This document shows positions 1 through 11,500 of a DNA stretch of 64,000 nt, piece by piece. Both the position numbers and the translations under genes were made by a program. The stretch lies in assembly GCA_023375675.1 (NCBI GenBank), contig JALQBC010000009.1, positions 1,178,001-1,242,000 on the forward strand, in the 5' to 3' direction. The notes beneath the pieces are model-generated. The model saw only the letters and a list, made by a program, of their open reading frames with translations. It did no database searches and was not told the origin of the DNA. Origin of the DNA: Cytospora piceicola (taxonomy: Eukaryota; Ascomycota; Sordariomycetes; Diaporthales; Cytosporaceae). Every line of letters starts with the position of its first letter. Within the stretch, counting starts at the first letter, position 1.

Positions 1-640
1 ATATAAACTAAGAATAAGTGCTTTCCGAGTTAAAAAAGACCTTTTAACTTAATAAAGCTAAGCTTACTATCTTTTCGAAAACGATTAACAATAAACTAAA
101 AAGAGAACTTATACTTATAAATATACCGACTTACTATACGGAATAAGTTAAAACCGTACTTAGAATTATAAGAAATATAAAACGTTTAAGCTTAAAAAAG
201 AAAAGTAGCTACTCGGCTACTTCTTATATAAGTACGTTTAAATAATCGAGATAATAAACGTTAATAATAATATACTACGTTATTACCGATAAAAACAACG
301 ACGTCGTAATAACCGGCGTAAACGTTATAAAAGCCGGATAAGGTAAAAAGTAATAAGCACGTTAAGTAAGTAGCGAAAAGATCTAATAACGTAAAGACGA
401 AAACCTTTATTTACGTTACGCCTAGTCTGATTATCGTATAAACCGTTATTATCTACTATTAACTACGCTTTTTTTATAAAGTAACGTTTAAGCTATTACT
501 ACTCGGAAAGAGGGAAAGGAAAATAAAGACCTAATCGGCCTTTAAACAGAAAATAAGTAGCTCTTATACTTAGTCGCGTATAAAAGCTAGAAAGTATTAA
601 GTTCGAGCTAAAGACTATAAAGCTACTTATAAACGGTTCC
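1..640 (+). other. Mutated DNA upstream of Gypsy protease, possible gag remnant
   Basis: This stretch lies just upstream of the protease of the Gypsy relic, where gag would be expected. I could not find a zinc-knuckle cysteine cluster or an LTR in it. It is heavily RIP-mutated, and its assignment to gag rests only on position. Confidence 0.3.
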
Positions 641-3600
641 CTTTTTATAGTTAACCTACTATATAATTAAATTAAGTTTATTAACGTACTAATAGATACC
701 GGCTATAAAAGCTACTTTACGGTTAGTAACTAGCTTACTTATAACTTTTACTTTATACGCTTCTTTATCTTCTCTCGTACTTTAAAATAAACTATAGGCT
801 TTAAAACTATTACTTCCTCGAAAGTTATCTTAAAAATAACCTTTTTAAACGTTAACTTTAACAGATATAAACACCGTGTCTAAACCTATATTATCTTATA
901 TCTATACTATAGTATTATCTTAAAAAAGCTATAGGCCGAGATAAAACGTATTACCTATATAGCTTATAAGTATCGTATTATAATCGGATAAGTAAGTAAC
1001 CTTAAAGTATAGAAATAAAGGTTTACTTTTATTTCGAAGTATGCCGTTATAAGCGTTAATACGTTTATCTTCGAAGCTAAAGTATAGTAAAGTAAACGTT
1101 TATAAATAATAACTATATAGCTTTTTACTATAACGTTTATAGATATTAATAAAGCACTCGTTTTAAAAACCGAAGTATAAGTTACCGACCGCCTTCTATA
1201 AAGGTTCGCTTACTTTACTAAACTCTTCGATAAAAATAAAAGGAATAAACTTTTATTATACCGCTTAAAAGCTAACTATAAAATTTACTTTACCTTTAAT
1301 ATAAACAGTAAGCTAGTTAAGGCCTTATAAGGCCTTTTATATAGAATATCGTAAAATAAGCTTTTAGTTTTTCGTAAAACACTTACCGAACTACTCGATA
1401 AAGGCTATATATAAACGAGTAGCTTATTAGTAAGTATACCGGTTATTTTTATTAAAAAGCCCGGTAAAGACGTTCGTTTCTATATAAACTATCATACCTT
1501 TAATACTATTACCCGAGCGGATCGGTACTCTCTTCCTTTTATTAAAGAAACACTTATAAGTATCTTATAAGTAAAGTAGTTTATTAAACTCGATATCCGA
1601 ATAGCTTTTTATAAGCTTTATATTAAAGAGAAAGATAAATAAAAAATAGCTTTCTAAACTCGATTTAGCCTTTTCGAATAGTTAATAACACCTTTTAGCT
1701 TATCCGGAGTACTTACTACCTTTTAACGATATATTAACTTAGTACTACGTAAACACCTTAATATTACTTACTTAATATACCTCGACGATATATTTATTTA
1801 CTTTAACGGAATACGTTAAAACTATAATACTAAAGTTAAGTAGATCTTAAGCGCCTTATAAGCTATAGGTCTTAACCTAAACATCTTTAAATATAAGTTC
1901 GGCGTATAAAAGACGAAATATCTTAAGTTTATTATTAAGGCTAAAGTCGGAATTAAAATAAACCCGGAGAAACTACTTACTATTAAAAACTAGAAAGCTC
2001 CGAGTACGTTTAAAAGTATACGTAACTTTCTCGGTTTCGTTAACTTTTACCGGCAGTTTATTAAAAATTACTTAAAGATCGCCGGCTCCTTTTTACTTTT
2101 TACGAAAAAAAAGACTCCTTTTTATTAAAGACCTAAGTAAAAAGCCTCTTTTAAATAGCTTAAGTATTACTTTATTACTAAACCGGTTTTAGCTTAATAT
2201 AATTTAAACCTTTATATATTTTTTAAAGTAAATAGCTTTAAGTATTCCTTAAAAGGCTACTTATTTTAGTAAAGCTACGATAAACTACTCTGCCTGGTAG
2301 TATATTACTTATAACGACTTACGCTTACAAAAAGTAATTATAAAATTTACGATAAAAAACTCCTTACTATTATAAACTACTTAAACGTATAAAACGCCGA
2401 GCTTTATAATACAGCTTTCCTGTTTACTATTTACTTAAACTATAAGAATCTAAAGTATTTTATAATAACTCGACGTCTTTTAAAATATTAAGTTTATTAG
2501 TTAGAAAAACTTTTACGCTTCCGCTTTTAGCTCGAATACTATAAAAGAGCTACTATAACACGACTAGATATACTATTTAAAAGAGAATAAGATATACTAA
2601 AAAAAATAAATAATAAACGCCTTATAAGTCGAGATATTTAACTATTTTATAAGGAATAGCTATCCCCGGAATAGTATTAAAACGGCTTTACTTAACTTAC
2701 TACCCTTATTATTAGTAGTAAGATAGTTCTTTAAAGCAGAAAGCTATTTACCTACGAAAACCTATAGAACGTATAAAATACTACTTTTAAGTATAATACG
2801 AACTATCTTTACTTCGTTTAAGCCGTCTACGAAAAGGCTAAAAGCTTCCCTTTTAATATATAAACGATAAATAATATACTTTTTAACGTTTCGATTATAA
2901 AGTACGAAATAAATAACAACTATATTCTCCGGTTCCGAAGAAATATATAAATACTTAAGTAAAAGCCGTTACGTATTAGCTTTATTTAAAATACTTATAA
3001 CTCTTATATCTCCGGCTACCTTAAGTAAGATATAACTATTTCGTTACTTAGTTATAAATACTTTTAGCCCGGGATATATCGTATAATACGTCGTTTTATA
3101 AAAAATTATAACGTCTATAAAAGGAAAACCGTTTAATAATACCGGAAGAAAAGCCTTTTTAAGCCTTTCTTAGTTCCCGAGCGGATATAAAGTAAGTTAT
3201 TTATCGACTTTATAACTTACTTACTTTAAAAATATCTAAAAGACCCCGAGTTTCTTATAGTTATTATAAACAGGCTAAGTAAAACTATTACATTTAAAGC
3301 TATAACTATAATAAAAGCTAAAGCCTATATTAAACAGTTCTTAAACTACTATTAATAATTCTATAGTTTCTTTAACGTTTTAATTAACAACCGCGGCTTT
3401 AACTAAGTAAAAGGATTTTAAAAACGCTTTTATAATTTTATTAATATTAAGCAGTAACTAAATATTATATATTACCTTAAAACCGATAGTATTACCGAGT
3501 AAGCTAATTAAAAGGTTTTTAATTACTTATAAGCTTTTATTATATATATTTAGTTCGACTAAAGCTTACTCCTTTTAAAAACGTAACTCGTTATTAATAA

Positions 3601-4320
3601 CCGGAATACTTTTATAATCGGTATTAGCCTATTCTTCCTTTAATATAGCTACTATACCGAGCTAATTTAATAAATATAGCGCTTAGCTATACCGGCTTAT
3701 AAGCTATACGTTTAAGCCGAAGACTTTATATAACGGCTTAAGGATATAACAGAATTCGCTTAAGCGGCTATAACCGCTATTTAATAAAGAATAAAAAAAG
3801 CAGCTAACTAATAGTATAGCTTTATAAAACGCTTTATTATCAGGGATTACGCTTAGCTATCTTTTAAAAACGTTTAAACTAACTAACTTTTTAAAAAACT
3901 CGTTTAGCTATATAAAAAGTATCGTATATCCGCTATAATAAACTCTTATACCGTAAAACTAAAAATACCGTTAAATATATATCTACGCTTTTATATAGAT
4001 CTTTTATTAAAAACAAATAACAATCCGCTCTTATCTTAAGCTCTTTGTAATTACTAGCTACCTTTAATCGTCCCGAAGGAAAGCAGAAATAAGGTAAAGC
4101 TTAAGTATTACATTAAAACTATTCTTAATATACGTAAAAAGCCGGTATAAAGTAAACCTAAAGTAAACGTAATACTAAAACGTAAAGTTTACGTTAAATA
4201 AGTTAATTAAATCTAGTTCTTTTAAAAACCGTTAAAAAACTTCGAAGATATAGCCGTACTCGATAAATATAAAAGCCGCTATAGGTTAGCTTATAACTAT
4301 AATAGTCTTTTTATATAAAT
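640..4320 (+). mobile_element. Ty3/Gypsy LTR retrotransposon pol relic, RIP-mutated
   Basis: Reading TAA/TAG as mutated Gln codons gives a pol polyprotein in the normal Ty3/Gypsy order. An aspartyl protease DTG triad is at 695-703, preceded by Val-Leu-Ile. Reverse transcriptase spans roughly 1,480-1,810, with Val-Arg-Phe near its start and the catalytic YLDD intact at 1,778-1,789. An RNase H segment is near 2,270-2,400 (core like SNYKIYDKKLLTI). Integrase runs from about 3,040, with a pattern resembling the end of the zinc-binding region, the first catalytic Asp in IDFIT (3,206-3,208), and an NNRG at 3,386-3,397 where SDRG is expected. RNase H before integrase is Ty3 order rather than Ty1/Copia. 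Dozens of in-frame TAA/TAG make it dead. The gag start, LTRs and target-site duplication were not identified, so the ends are approximate. Confidence 0.85.
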
Positions 4321-7320
4321 AAAAAGAAAATCTATTATACTATAAGCTATAGTAATTAGCTATAATAAACCGCTATACCTTTACTATTAATATAGTAAAC
4401 GGTTAATACTAGATAGTATAAAAACCTACGTTATTTCGTACTAATAGGTATTAACTTATTATATAAGTTAAAACGATATAGTAGTACTAATAGGATAAAA
4501 TTTAGCTAGCTTAAAAAAAGCGAGTTACTCGATACTAACTATATACCTACTTAAACTATAAACCCTTTTCTCTTCCGATAGTAATAATAACTCTTTATAT
4601 TCTTATCTTTCCTTTTAAACTCGTTAAACCGAATAAAGAAATAGCTTATAATATACCTATATATATAACCGTACTAGCTAACTCTTACTCTCGCTCGAGT
4701 TATAGTTTACGTATAAGACGATAGATTTCTTAATCTTAACTACTTTATCTTTTAGCTTACTAAGCTTAACCGTTAAAAAACAGATAATAAAAATAAAACT
4801 TTAAATAAGCTTATTCTTTTACTTTTAAAAAAAAGTTAGCCGCTACTTAACAGATATAGTACTACTTACTACTTATATAATAAGCCCGGACTTTATTATC
4901 TAAGTTTATATTAGTAGTATATAAGCCGTTTATAGCTTAAATACTACTACTACCCGAGCCGCTTACTTAAATATCCTTCTTACTTTATAACTACTTATAA
5001 GCTTAAATTACCGTAAGACCGGCAGCGTTCTACGCCTTTACGAAATCTATAAAAACGAGTTAGCCGTTTAAAGCCTACTTACGATAAGAGAAAAAGAAGC
5101 TTACCGTAATCCTAAGAATTAAACTCCTTCGCCTTTTTAGCTAAGGTCTTAGCAGCCTCGATTAGCTCTGGGTATTTAAATAGCTACCGAGCAGGTTAGT
5201 ACTATAATATAAACGGCTTTTAAAAAAAGAAACTTACCGGAGTATATAGATAACCGGTATTCTTTCTATTACTACTATACGTATAAAACACGTAGTAAGC
5301 TTTCTAACCTGCTAAAAGAGTTAGTAAAGTATAAGCTGCTTAAAACAGGCCCCCGATTAGCTTACTACTTACTAAAATAGTTATAATAAAACGCGTTAAG
5401 ATCTTTAGCTAAGCAGTAAATATACTCGAAGTAAGAAACCTTATAAACATTATTAAAGTAAGTAGCTAAAGTGTCGTAAAAGAACTAAACCTTAGCCTTT
5501 TAAATACAATCTCGCTTTTTTTAGTTAGCAGTAGTAAACGCCTTACCTATAAGCGACACGCAGGTAAAAGATAACGATAAACTATACCTTTACTTTCTAG
5601 CTATAGTAACTAAACGTTAAAGATTAAACCGCTTATAAATAATATAAAAATAGTTACGTAACGGCTTAAAACCTTTATCGCAATTAAAATAAAAGAAGAA
5701 AAAAAAGGGGGGCACTTATAGTAAGGTTAACGGTTAAAAGAAAAGGAAAAAGAAAGGGCATATTCGAAAAGCTATAAAAGGTAATAAACCTAAGTAGGTA
5801 ACGCTAAAGGTCCTTATAAGCGTACTCTTATATAACACGCGGTATATAAACTTCTAAAGTTAAAGATATACTTAAAAAAAGGAAGGCTAATATTACAGGC
5901 TAAAGCCTATAAGGGCTTCGGTATATATAGGCCGAAGCCTACGCTATAACGCTATACCTACGCTATAACGCCTAAAAGCAGTATAATCTCTACTCTACAC
6001 ACTACTATAGCAGCTACTTAAAATCTTCTTTTATAAAAGATTATAAACAGTAATAGGACCCCTTTCTGTAACCACTTAAGGGCTAGCCTTTCATAGCTTT
6101 AACGGCTATTCCGCTTAAATAAATACTTCTTTAGAAAAGCACTACTGTATAATTATAATAAGAGCTAGATAAGTAGCTAAACAGTATAAGTATACCTGCT
6201 ATAACTATCGTCTTAATCGGCTTAAATAAAAAGTTAAAACTAAACGTTTTTATTAAATAGCTAAAAATAAGTATACTTATTAAAAGCTTTATTCTTATCG
6301 GCTTAAATAAAAAGTTCTTAAATAATACTATAAAAAACGTCCTTTATATAAAAAGGTATACGTTTCCTATATATTAAAAGACTAATATTAAGCTGCTATA
6401 GCTAAAAAAGGAGCCGAAAAAGGGTATTTTCTTTTAAACGCCGACTTAACTTTAAAAAAAGCTTAACAGAAAAGGTATCTTATATTTAATCGATAGAAAG
6501 AAAAGTAAGGAAAAGGTAAGGCTAGTATCGTAGCTTCTCTTAAATAATAAAAGCGTTTCTTTTAATATAATAATATATAATAAAGTTTTACTTATCTTAA
6601 AAAATAATCTCGGATAAAGGTATTAAGATATAATAATATAAACGCGGCGTAAGTACTAGGTCTTATACGCTAATCTTTTTTATAATAATAAAAAGCCTTT
6701 TATTAAGCTTACTATTTAAAAGATTATTTAAAAGATAAAGGAATTAGTATAAAGATAGAGCCGATAAGATAGTAACTAAAATAAATAAAAAGCTAAAAGC
6801 GATTTTTTAAAACTAATATTTATTTTACTTTTATTTAGTAAACTAAAAAGGACAGAAAGGAATATATTAATTATTTAAGAAAAGTAAGTATTAAAATAAA
6901 AATAATTATCTACCTTTATCTTAACGTTTATTAGTATATAATATAAAGATTCCGGCTAGTTATCTTATCGTAGTATATATATAAAGATTTCCGGTAGTAT
7001 TTTAATAAACTAAAAATAAAAAGATATAACGAAAAAGAAATATAGCTTTTTCCTCGAAGCTATACTAAGTTAAAAATAAGATTTCTTAAGTTTTTTCGAC
7101 TTAATTAAATCGATTTAACTTAGTTTTAAAAGATTAAAACTAAAGCTTAAAAAACAGATATAGTTAAGCTAAAAGTAACTATTTAACCGTAGCTAGTAAA
7201 CTATCTTATATATACCGCTATCTTTAAACGTTAGATTAAGTATAAAGCTATCGCTACTATATCGCAGAGTATTTTAATATCTTATTCGCTATATTAAATA
7301 TTATCGCGATCGGCTAAAAA
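4321..7320. other. RIP-mutated DNA without recognisable domains
   Basis: AT-rich, mutated sequence with stops in all frames. It may include the 3' end or an LTR of the Gypsy relic, but I saw no repeat of its 5' side. It contains a short purine-rich run near 5,690-5,760 and a hairpin with direct repeats at 5,914-5,971, listed separately. Confidence 0.5.
5914..5971. repeat. 8-bp inverted repeat followed by 19-bp direct repeat
   Basis: GGCTTCGG at 5,914-5,921 is the exact reverse complement of CCGAAGCC at 5,932-5,939, with a 10-nt spacer. Directly after it, ACGCTATAACGC occurs at 5,941 and again at 5,960, a 19-bp period. The arms are GC-rich within AT-rich DNA. No known element is recognised. 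Confidence 0.6.
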
Positions 7321-7760
7321 GGCTTACGGTCGGAGAGTATCGTAGAGGGCGTTACAGAGGGCGTTATAAAGGGCGTCGTAAAAGGGCGACGTAGTTAAAA
7401 GTAACGCGGTCGGAAGTATCGTAATCGAGAGTATTATAGTCGAAGAATAACGGTCGGCAAAAGAAGGAAGATATCACAGTCGAAGGTACTATAGTCGAAG
7501 GTAATACAGTTAAAGGTATTATAGTTAAAGGCATTATAGTTAAAGGTATCGCGGTCGAAGAATAGCGGTCGGCAGAAGAAGATATTATAGTCGAAAGTAC
7601 TATAGTCGAAAGTAATATAGTTAAATATATTATAGTTAAAGGTATTATAGTTAAAGGTATCGCGGTTAAAAGATAGCAGTCGGTAAAGGAAAATATTATA
7701 GTCGAAGGTACTATAGTTAAAGGTTAAAAATAATCGGAAGGGTATCGCGGTAAAAAATAT
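7321..7760. repeat. 12-bp and 15-bp tandem repeats
   Basis: The first part (about 7,345-7,390) repeats a 12-bp unit resembling GAGGGCGTTACA. From about 7,430 to 7,720 a 15-bp unit of the form AGTTAAAGGTATTAT / AGTCGAAGGTACTAT is repeated many times with substitutions and short interruptions containing GCGGTCG. Copies keep G and C that RIP would not target, since they hold few CA or TG. The array could be a mutated minisatellite or a repeat-encoding piece of a transposon gene. Confidence 0.85.
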
Positions 7761-8039
7761 AACGGTTAGAGGTTAAAAATATAACGGTCGGTAAAGTAAA
7801 AGGTTATATAAAGGTTATAGTTTATTTTAAGTTATAATTAAAGTAAATTAACTAAACTACTTTATAGTAAAGAGTAAAGAGTATAACAGATATTAAAAAA
7901 TAAGATAATAAAAATACTTATTTAACTCTTTAGTTTAGTTTAAAAACCTTATAGTTATTTAAAGCTTTTTAAATATAGCCTTATCGCCTAATACAATTAT
8001 ATAATTACTTCTTAAATATAATAACATTAAGCTTTTAGT

Positions 8040-8560
8040 TACCTTTTTAATCGTTACTTAACTTCGAACTAGTATATTTTAATATACTAATTACGTTCTT
8101 TATAGTATTTCGGACCTTTTATAACTTAGCCTTTACCTTTAAAACCGTTTTATTAGTAACCTTTATATCTTACTCTACTTAAAAGCTCTATAACTCGACG
8201 TTTATTAAGCCTTTTAAAATAGAATTAATAACCTCTACTAAATAACGCTCCCGTTCCGTTACTTCGATACTATATACCTCGATATATTTTTTATTCCGTT
8301 GGAAGATATAAGTCTTTTCGTTTAATTATTTATCTTTAGCCTCGATACTATATTCTTTCTTAAAGAGCCGACCTTTATAATTAGCGATATTACGTTCCCT
8401 TTCGGCGATATAAAATTCGAAATTTTAAAAGCGTTACTTCTTATTTATAAAGTAAGAAGTAAAGTTATCGAAGTGTTACGCCTCGATATTAAACGATATA
8501 GTAGTATTTTTTATAAAGCTAGAAAACTTAAAGTAGCTGTTTTAAATAATCTAAATAAAT
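8040..8560 (-). pseudogene. Possible coiled-coil protein relic, mutated
   Basis: On the minus strand one frame, with TAA/TAG read as Gln, gives a continuous charged, helix-prone protein rich in Glu, Lys, Arg and Leu (stretches such as VTERERYLVEVINSILKGL). The charged pattern is less biased than the other frames, suggesting a former coding region, possibly from a transposon. I do not recognise the family. The evidence is weak because de-mutated frames are easily open in this block. Confidence 0.3.
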
Positions 8561-11500
8561 TAAATAAGAATACTAAAAGTATTATCTAAGTTCCGGCGTA
8601 AATAATCGTAAAAAGCTTAAGCCTTACTTACTATACTATTAACGTTTTATTAACCTAAGGCTAATATTTAAGCTAATCGGATTTACTTAGCTTAAAGTTT
8701 TATATAAAGGCTTTAATAAAGTAACAGTATTATTTTCTTTAAAAAAATATTAGTATAAGATAAATACTCGATAAATTAATACTAAACAACTTATATAATT
8801 ATAAAAGTAAAGCAGTCTTAATAAAACTAAACGTAATAAATATCTATAAAGTTAAACTATAAACGTAATAGTAATAGTAAATAAACGATTAAATCGTATT
8901 ATCTTAACCTTAAATAGTAAACTACTCTTATTTAAACTCCGTATAAACTAATTATAAAAAGTTATATTAAAATAATTTAATTTTAAAAAGATAAAAAAGG
9001 CTTATATTATTTAAATCTGTTAGCCTTATACGTATAGTCCTTCGCTTATAATATACAATAATATCGTCTCTCCTATTCGGTCCGCGCGCAGACCGATTAT
9101 AAAAAGTACTTAGGTATCTTTTAGTAATTAATATAGTAGGGTAAGTAGGGTATAAGGTATAAGGCGAGGTAATTAAATAACAGGCCGCCTACTTTACAAT
9201 GCCTTTAACCTATAAATAAACGTTAGTTCTGTTTTAAAACAGTATTATTTAATAGCCTTAAACGAAGAGAATTAGATAATTTAAGTTTTTATAAAGAACG
9301 TAGTAATAACCTAATAATAAATTTAAGCTTTCCGAAAGGCAGTAAATCTAATAGCCCCGCCTAACACCCTCGAATATAGTAAACGCGCCGGTTTACTATT
9401 AGGTCACATATATAATAAAAGAGTTTAAAAATAAAGCTTATTACTATTAAAGCAATATAGCTACTGCTATAAGGCTTCTTATTATCGTAGTATAGATATT
9501 AATCTCTCGGTCTTTAACAGCTATATCGTTATAATATTTTTAAGTAATAGGCTAAACCGGTCTTATACCTATAACTAACCTATATTACTATCGTATTCTT
9601 ACAATAATATCCTCTTATATTAAAGGCGTAAATAAGCTACCCTTTTACGCTAAAGCGTTAAATACTCGGGGTATTATATAAAACGTTAATAAAGTAGTTG
9701 TTATATCTGTTATCGAAATACTTACGTTTACTTTTCTATAATAAGAAAAGGGCGATATCTTTACTTTAAACTATAACTAGAACGTCTTATACTATTATTA
9801 CTAACGTTTATATTAACTTTAGCTTTAGTAAAAGTATAAGCCTTATCTTTTTTAGCCTTTAAAAAAACAGAAGTTTTATCCGATATAGCACTTACTAGTT
9901 CGAAACCCTAGTTCTTATTAACGTTTATATTTTAAAAGCTAAAATTACCCTTTTAAAAAACGACGATTAACTAAAAATTAAAAGGCTAATACTTTTCTAG
10001 CCGCTAAACTTTTTTAACCTTTCGGATAACTTTATTATTATAAAGTATATTCTAGTTTTAAATACTTTAAATATCTCTGTCTTTACCTTCTTTATCTGCT
10101 ATAAAAACGGCAGAAAGAAAGAGTACGGAAGGTTTAAGCTAACTATCTTTATCTTTATCTTCTTTATCGTTTACTATAAAAGCGATAAAAGCTACTATAA
10201 AAACGGTAAAAGAAATAAACGTAAAAGGTATCTATTAGATAGTAACTTACCTCGGCTATAGTATACTAAGAAGGATAACAGGCTACCGATAATATCGAGC
10301 CTCCTTTTAATATATATAGTTAACGTAGGTATTACTAATATAGAACTTAATTTATAAACTATTTACCTACTTTAAGTTAGTATAATAGCTAACGAAAAAA
10401 CTATTACCTTTTATATACCGTCGGTAAAAACCGAAGACGTAAATACCTATAATTTATATAAGTAAAATAACGAGGTTCTTAACTTAATAACTACCCCGCT
10501 TATTACTTATACTTTATAGACGAAAGCAGGCGTTTTATCGTAGGTTATAAATAACTGTATTTATAGTAGATAGGTCGAGCTTTAATATTATTAGTAAAAA
10601 AGGGTAAAGGAAAGGGATATAACTATAATAGTAATAATTATAATAATACTTATTAATTACTTAACTCTGCGGTTTATCGGGCGGCGGTTACCCGGAAATC
10701 GTATTACTAACTTTAGGTATATTCCTTTAACTATATCTTAAGTAAATTTTAAAAAAACCAGGGCCTCTGATTTTATATTAGTATTATAACGTTAGAAGGT
10801 GAAATAGGTAAACTTATAGTTTAGAAATATATTAAACGTTACCCTTTAAGCCTATATAACGTTAGTATTAAAGGTAAAGGAAGTTATAATAAGTAAATAA
10901 TTAATCTATAAACTCTTAGCTAATAAATATTAGAAATAATTAGATATACTTACTATAAAAAGAGTAAATAAGTATATCTAATACTATTATAAAGTATTAG
11001 GTTAGTTAATGTTTTTATTAAAACTAGTTAGAACTAAAGGTATAAGTACGGTAGATATTAAGTAAACCGGTCGCGTAATTAGTATAGCGTATTAATATAA
11101 TAGTTACTTAAGTAATAATAGATATTTAAGGTTATTATATATATTATTTTATAGTAAATATCTAATATAGTATTAATATACTGTTTTCTTTTATCGGGTC
11201 GGTTACTTCTTATTATAAAAACTATTTAATTCTAATTAATCTTTATTTAAAATATTTCGTATAGTTATACTTTTTAAATTAAATATTATAAATATTATAA
11301 TCGAAGGTAAGTTAGTAATAATAGAATTTGTTTATTAGTTGTTATTAACTTAGCCTTTACTAATAGTTAGTTAACCTTATACTTTACCTTTTACCCCCCT
11401 CCCGGACCGCTTTTATATATATTATAATAACCGCTTTCTTATTACCTTTATTAAAACCGACCGATATAGGTTATAAAATATAAAAACGACTTTAAACTCT

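Noticed and set aside
10290..11240. Possible + strand transposon protein relic
   Set aside because: At least two different frames are open over the same DNA under the same assumption, and neither contains a motif I can name.
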